This document shows, in pieces, positions 62,661-64,000 of a stretch of DNA of 64,000 nucleotides. The DNA is from Melaminivora suipulveris. Lineage in GTDB: Bacteria; Pseudomonadota; Gammaproteobacteria; Burkholderiales; Burkholderiaceae_C. The position numbers were made by a program, and so were the translations under genes. The number at the start of each line of letters is the position of its first letter. Position 1 is the stretch's first letter. Below the pieces are notes generated by a model that did not search any database, was not told where the DNA came from, and was given only the letters and a program-made list of their open reading frames with translations. The DNA lies in the NCBI RefSeq assembly GCF_003008575.1, contig NZ_CP027667.1:2628001-2692000 (forward strand), read 5' to 3'.

Positions 62661-63149
62661 ATGCCGCACGTGCTCGCCGTCTATCCCGGCACTTTCGATC
62701 CCATCACGCTCGGGCATGAGGATGTGGTGCAGCGCGCCGCCCTGCTGTTCGATGAGCTGATCGTGGCGGTGGCTGCGGGGCACCACAAGAAGACGCTGTT
62801 CAGCCTGGACGAACGCATCGAGATGGTGCGTCATGCCGTGCGCGGTTATCCGCAGGTGCGGGTGGAGAGTTTTTCCGGGCTCATGCGCGACTTCATCGTG
62901 GCGCGCGGCGCCAAGGCCATGGTGCGCGGCCTGCGGGCGGTGACCGACTTCGACTATGAATTCCAGCTCGCCGGCATGAACCGCCACCTGATGCCGGAGG
63001 TGGAGACGGTGTTCCTCACGCCCAGCGACAAGTTCCAGTTCATCAGCAGCACCTTCGTGCGCGAAATCGCCTCGCTGGGGGGCAAGGTGGACAAGTTCGT
63101 GTCACCCGAGGTTCAGGAACGCCTGCGCGTGCGGCTACAAAATCAATAG
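62661..63149 (+). CDS. coaD: pantetheine-phosphate adenylyltransferase
   Basis: A 162-residue cytidylyltransferase-fold enzyme making dephospho-CoA from 4'-phosphopantetheine and ATP. The nucleotide motif is AVYPGTFDPITLGHEDVV (TxGH). The second signature is FQFISSTFVREIASLGGKV (ISSTxxR). Also present: ARGAKAMVRGLRAVTDFDYE. AGGAGG precedes the ATG. Monocistronic. Confidence 0.96.
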   Translation: MPHVLAVYPGTFDPITLGHEDVVQRAALLFDELIVAVAAGHHKKTLFSLDERIEMVRHAVRGYPQVRVESFSGLMRDFIVARGAKAMVRGLRAVTDFDYEFQLAGMNRHLMPEVETVFLTPSDKFQFISSTFVREIASLGGKVDKFVSPEVQERLRVRLQNQ

Positions 63150-63169
63150 CGCAAAACCTAGATGGATCA

Positions 63170-63235
63170 ACGGCCGAGGCCGCCATCGCTTCCACTTGCC
63201 ACGGGGCGAGCGAAAGCGGTGGCGGCCTCGGCCGT
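63170..63235. repeat. long inverted repeat (22-bp arms) between coaD and the BON lipoprotein gene
   Basis: Arms ACGGCCGAGGCCGCCATCGC(TT) at 63170-63191 and its near-perfect complement at 63214-63235 (one mismatch in 22) with a 22-nt loop. Very stable stem between convergent genes, without a T tract on either side. Confidence 0.85.
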
Positions 63236-63251
63236 CCGATGCCGAGTCAGC

Positions 63252-63566
63252 TTAAGGGCGCACGACGATGCTGTTGCGCACGTCGCGCACATTCTTGGTG
63301 TTGCGTGCGATGGCTTCGGCGCGGTCCTTTTCGGCCTGCGACTTGGCGAAGCCCGACAGTTGCACCGTGCCATTGAGCGTCTCCACGCTGATGGAGGTGG
63401 CGGCCACGGTCTTGTCCTCGGCCATCTTGGCCTTGACTGCGGTGGTGACGCCAGCGTCATCGACGTAGGAGCCGACAGTTTGCTGGTGGCGGGCCACCGA
63501 GCAGCCGGTGGTCACGATGGTGGCGCTGGCTACCAGCGCGAAGGCAAGGGCTCGGGCGTATTTCAT
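63252..63566 (-). CDS. BON-domain lipoprotein
   Basis: A 104-residue exported lipoprotein. Signal ends in VTTGC (cysteine 22). One BON domain follows: VTTAVKAKMAEDKTVAATSI, VETLNGTVQLSGFAKSQAEK and IARNTKNVRDVRNSIVV. BON domains bind phospholipid or peptidoglycan-proximal surfaces (OsmY/DolP type); a stress or envelope role is likely. The start at ATG 63566 is fixed by the signal peptide. Confidence 0.9.
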   Translation of the reverse strand: MKYARALAFALVASATIVTTGCSVARHQQTVGSYVDDAGVTTAVKAKMAEDKTVAATSISVETLNGTVQLSGFAKSQAEKDRAEAIARNTKNVRDVRNSIVVRP

Positions 63567-63625
63567 GGTGTCTTCCTTGTGGTGTTGCAAGTCGGTTGAG
63601 GGGAACGGGTATTGGGCAAATGCGG

Positions 63626-64000
63626 TCAGCGCTTGAGCCAGTCGCTGAGTTCGTCGGCGTGCTCTTCTTCCTCGGCGAGCACGCCTTCGAGCATGCGGCG
63701 GGTGGTCGGGTCCTTGTCTCCGATCAGCTCGACCATCTGGCGATAGGACTCGACCGCGATGCGCTCGGCCACCAGGTTGGCGCGCAGCATGCCCTTCAGG
63801 TCCGTGCATTCGTCATAGTCGGCGTGGCTGCGCTCCAGCAAGGACGAGGGGTTGAAGTTCGGAGACCCGCCCAACTGCACGATGCGCTCGGCGATCTTGT
63901 CGGCGTGCGCCGCCTCTTCGTGGGCGTGCTCCAGAAACTCGGCGGCAATGGCCGGAGACTCCAGGCCGTCGGCCGTGAAATAGTGCCGCTTGTAGCGCAG
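63626..64000 (-). CDS. bacterioferritin-like protein (partial, 5' end outside window)
   Basis: The C-terminal 124 residues of a ferritin-like protein. Ferroxidase-type ligands lie in EFLEHAHEEAAHADKIAERI and in VLAEEEEHADELSDWLKR, with YDECTDLKGMLRANLVAERI and AVESYRQMVELIG between. The pattern resembles the bacterioferritin/DUF-type ferritins carrying QLGGSPNFNP. Upstream coding continues beyond the window. It is leftward, 59 bp before the BON lipoprotein gene. Confidence 0.88.
   Translation of the reverse strand: MRYKRHYFTADGLESPAIAAEFLEHAHEEAAHADKIAERIVQLGGSPNFNPSSLLERSHADYDECTDLKGMLRANLVAERIAVESYRQMVELIGDKDPTTRRMLEGVLAEEEEHADELSDWLKR

Noticed and set aside
63133..63157. Possible 14th copy of the dispersed repeat after coaD
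   Set aside because: Only CTACAAAATCAATAGCGC resembles the AT-rich half; the diagnostic GCCGACTGAGGGC end is missing.

Overview
High-GC (roughly 70%) bacterial chromosome, most like a betaproteobacterium of the Comamonadaceae (Acidovorax / Alicycliphilus / Melaminivora-like). The grounds are gene order (cox-ctaG-surf1-ctaA-ctaB-sco cluster with a cytochrome-c-tailed CoxB, DUF1841, DUF2970 and DUF2909 proteins, Bug/TctC receptor, DUF45-family peptidase beside a type I R-M locus) and a family-typical AT-rich intergenic repeat (TAGCT ... GCGCTT ... ACGCCGACTGAGGGC) present in at least 13 copies. The taxon is inference; the repeat and gene order are read directly.

Layout. 1-2.6 kb: divergent ferric-iron-type ABC transporter genes (ATPase cut by the window edge, two-lobed permease) with a Fur-like site between them, then an ArsC-like reductase. 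2.7-11.3 kb: a leftward, almost gapless type I restriction-modification operon (extra single-domain S-like protein, HsdM, RhuM, HsdS, HsdR, zinc peptidase). 11.5-18.8 kb: HtrA/DegP protease, an OmpR/QseC-type two-component pair, a phospholipase-D-family (cardiolipin-synthase-like) enzyme, an isochorismatase-fold hydrolase and a ferritin-like protein. 18.8-22.5 kb: a 3.6-kb decayed island integrated in tRNA-Arg(CCT). It is bounded by a 27-bp direct repeat of the tRNA 3' end and carries an IS5-type element, a DUF4258/HTH pair, an unknown gene and phage spanin genes; the outer spanin gene has been pushed out of frame by a 19-bp tandem triplication.

22.6-32 kb: leftward tamB, tamA, CoxE-type VWA protein, GNAT acetyltransferase, a small membrane protein and a MoxR ATPase. 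32-41.7 kb: cytochrome c4, universal stress protein, CoA-transferase (pcaIJ-like), KefC-type antiporter, LysE exporter, MaoC hydratase, TrmL, ComF and a BioC-like methyltransferase. 41.7-51.6 kb: the aa3 cytochrome oxidase structural genes with their copper (CtaG, SCO) and heme A (CtaA, CtaB) assembly factors, preceded by a structured leader ending in an intrinsic terminator. 51.7-64 kb: TctC-type receptor, rpoH under a perfect CIRCE operator, cutA, ftsY, an active/inactive M16 peptidase pair, rsmD, an LprI-like protein with a HEXXH-TPM fusion protein, a LuxR regulator, coaD, a BON lipoprotein and a bacterioferritin-like gene cut by the window end.

The most unusual reading is that the dispersed intergenic repeat lies, in the same reading frame, over the start of two unrelated exported proteins (SCO and the second M16 protein) and supplies the hydrophobic part of both signal peptides. 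No CRISPR array, rRNA or complete prophage was seen. Most very long ORFs opposite tamB, cox and hsd genes are GC-driven shadows.
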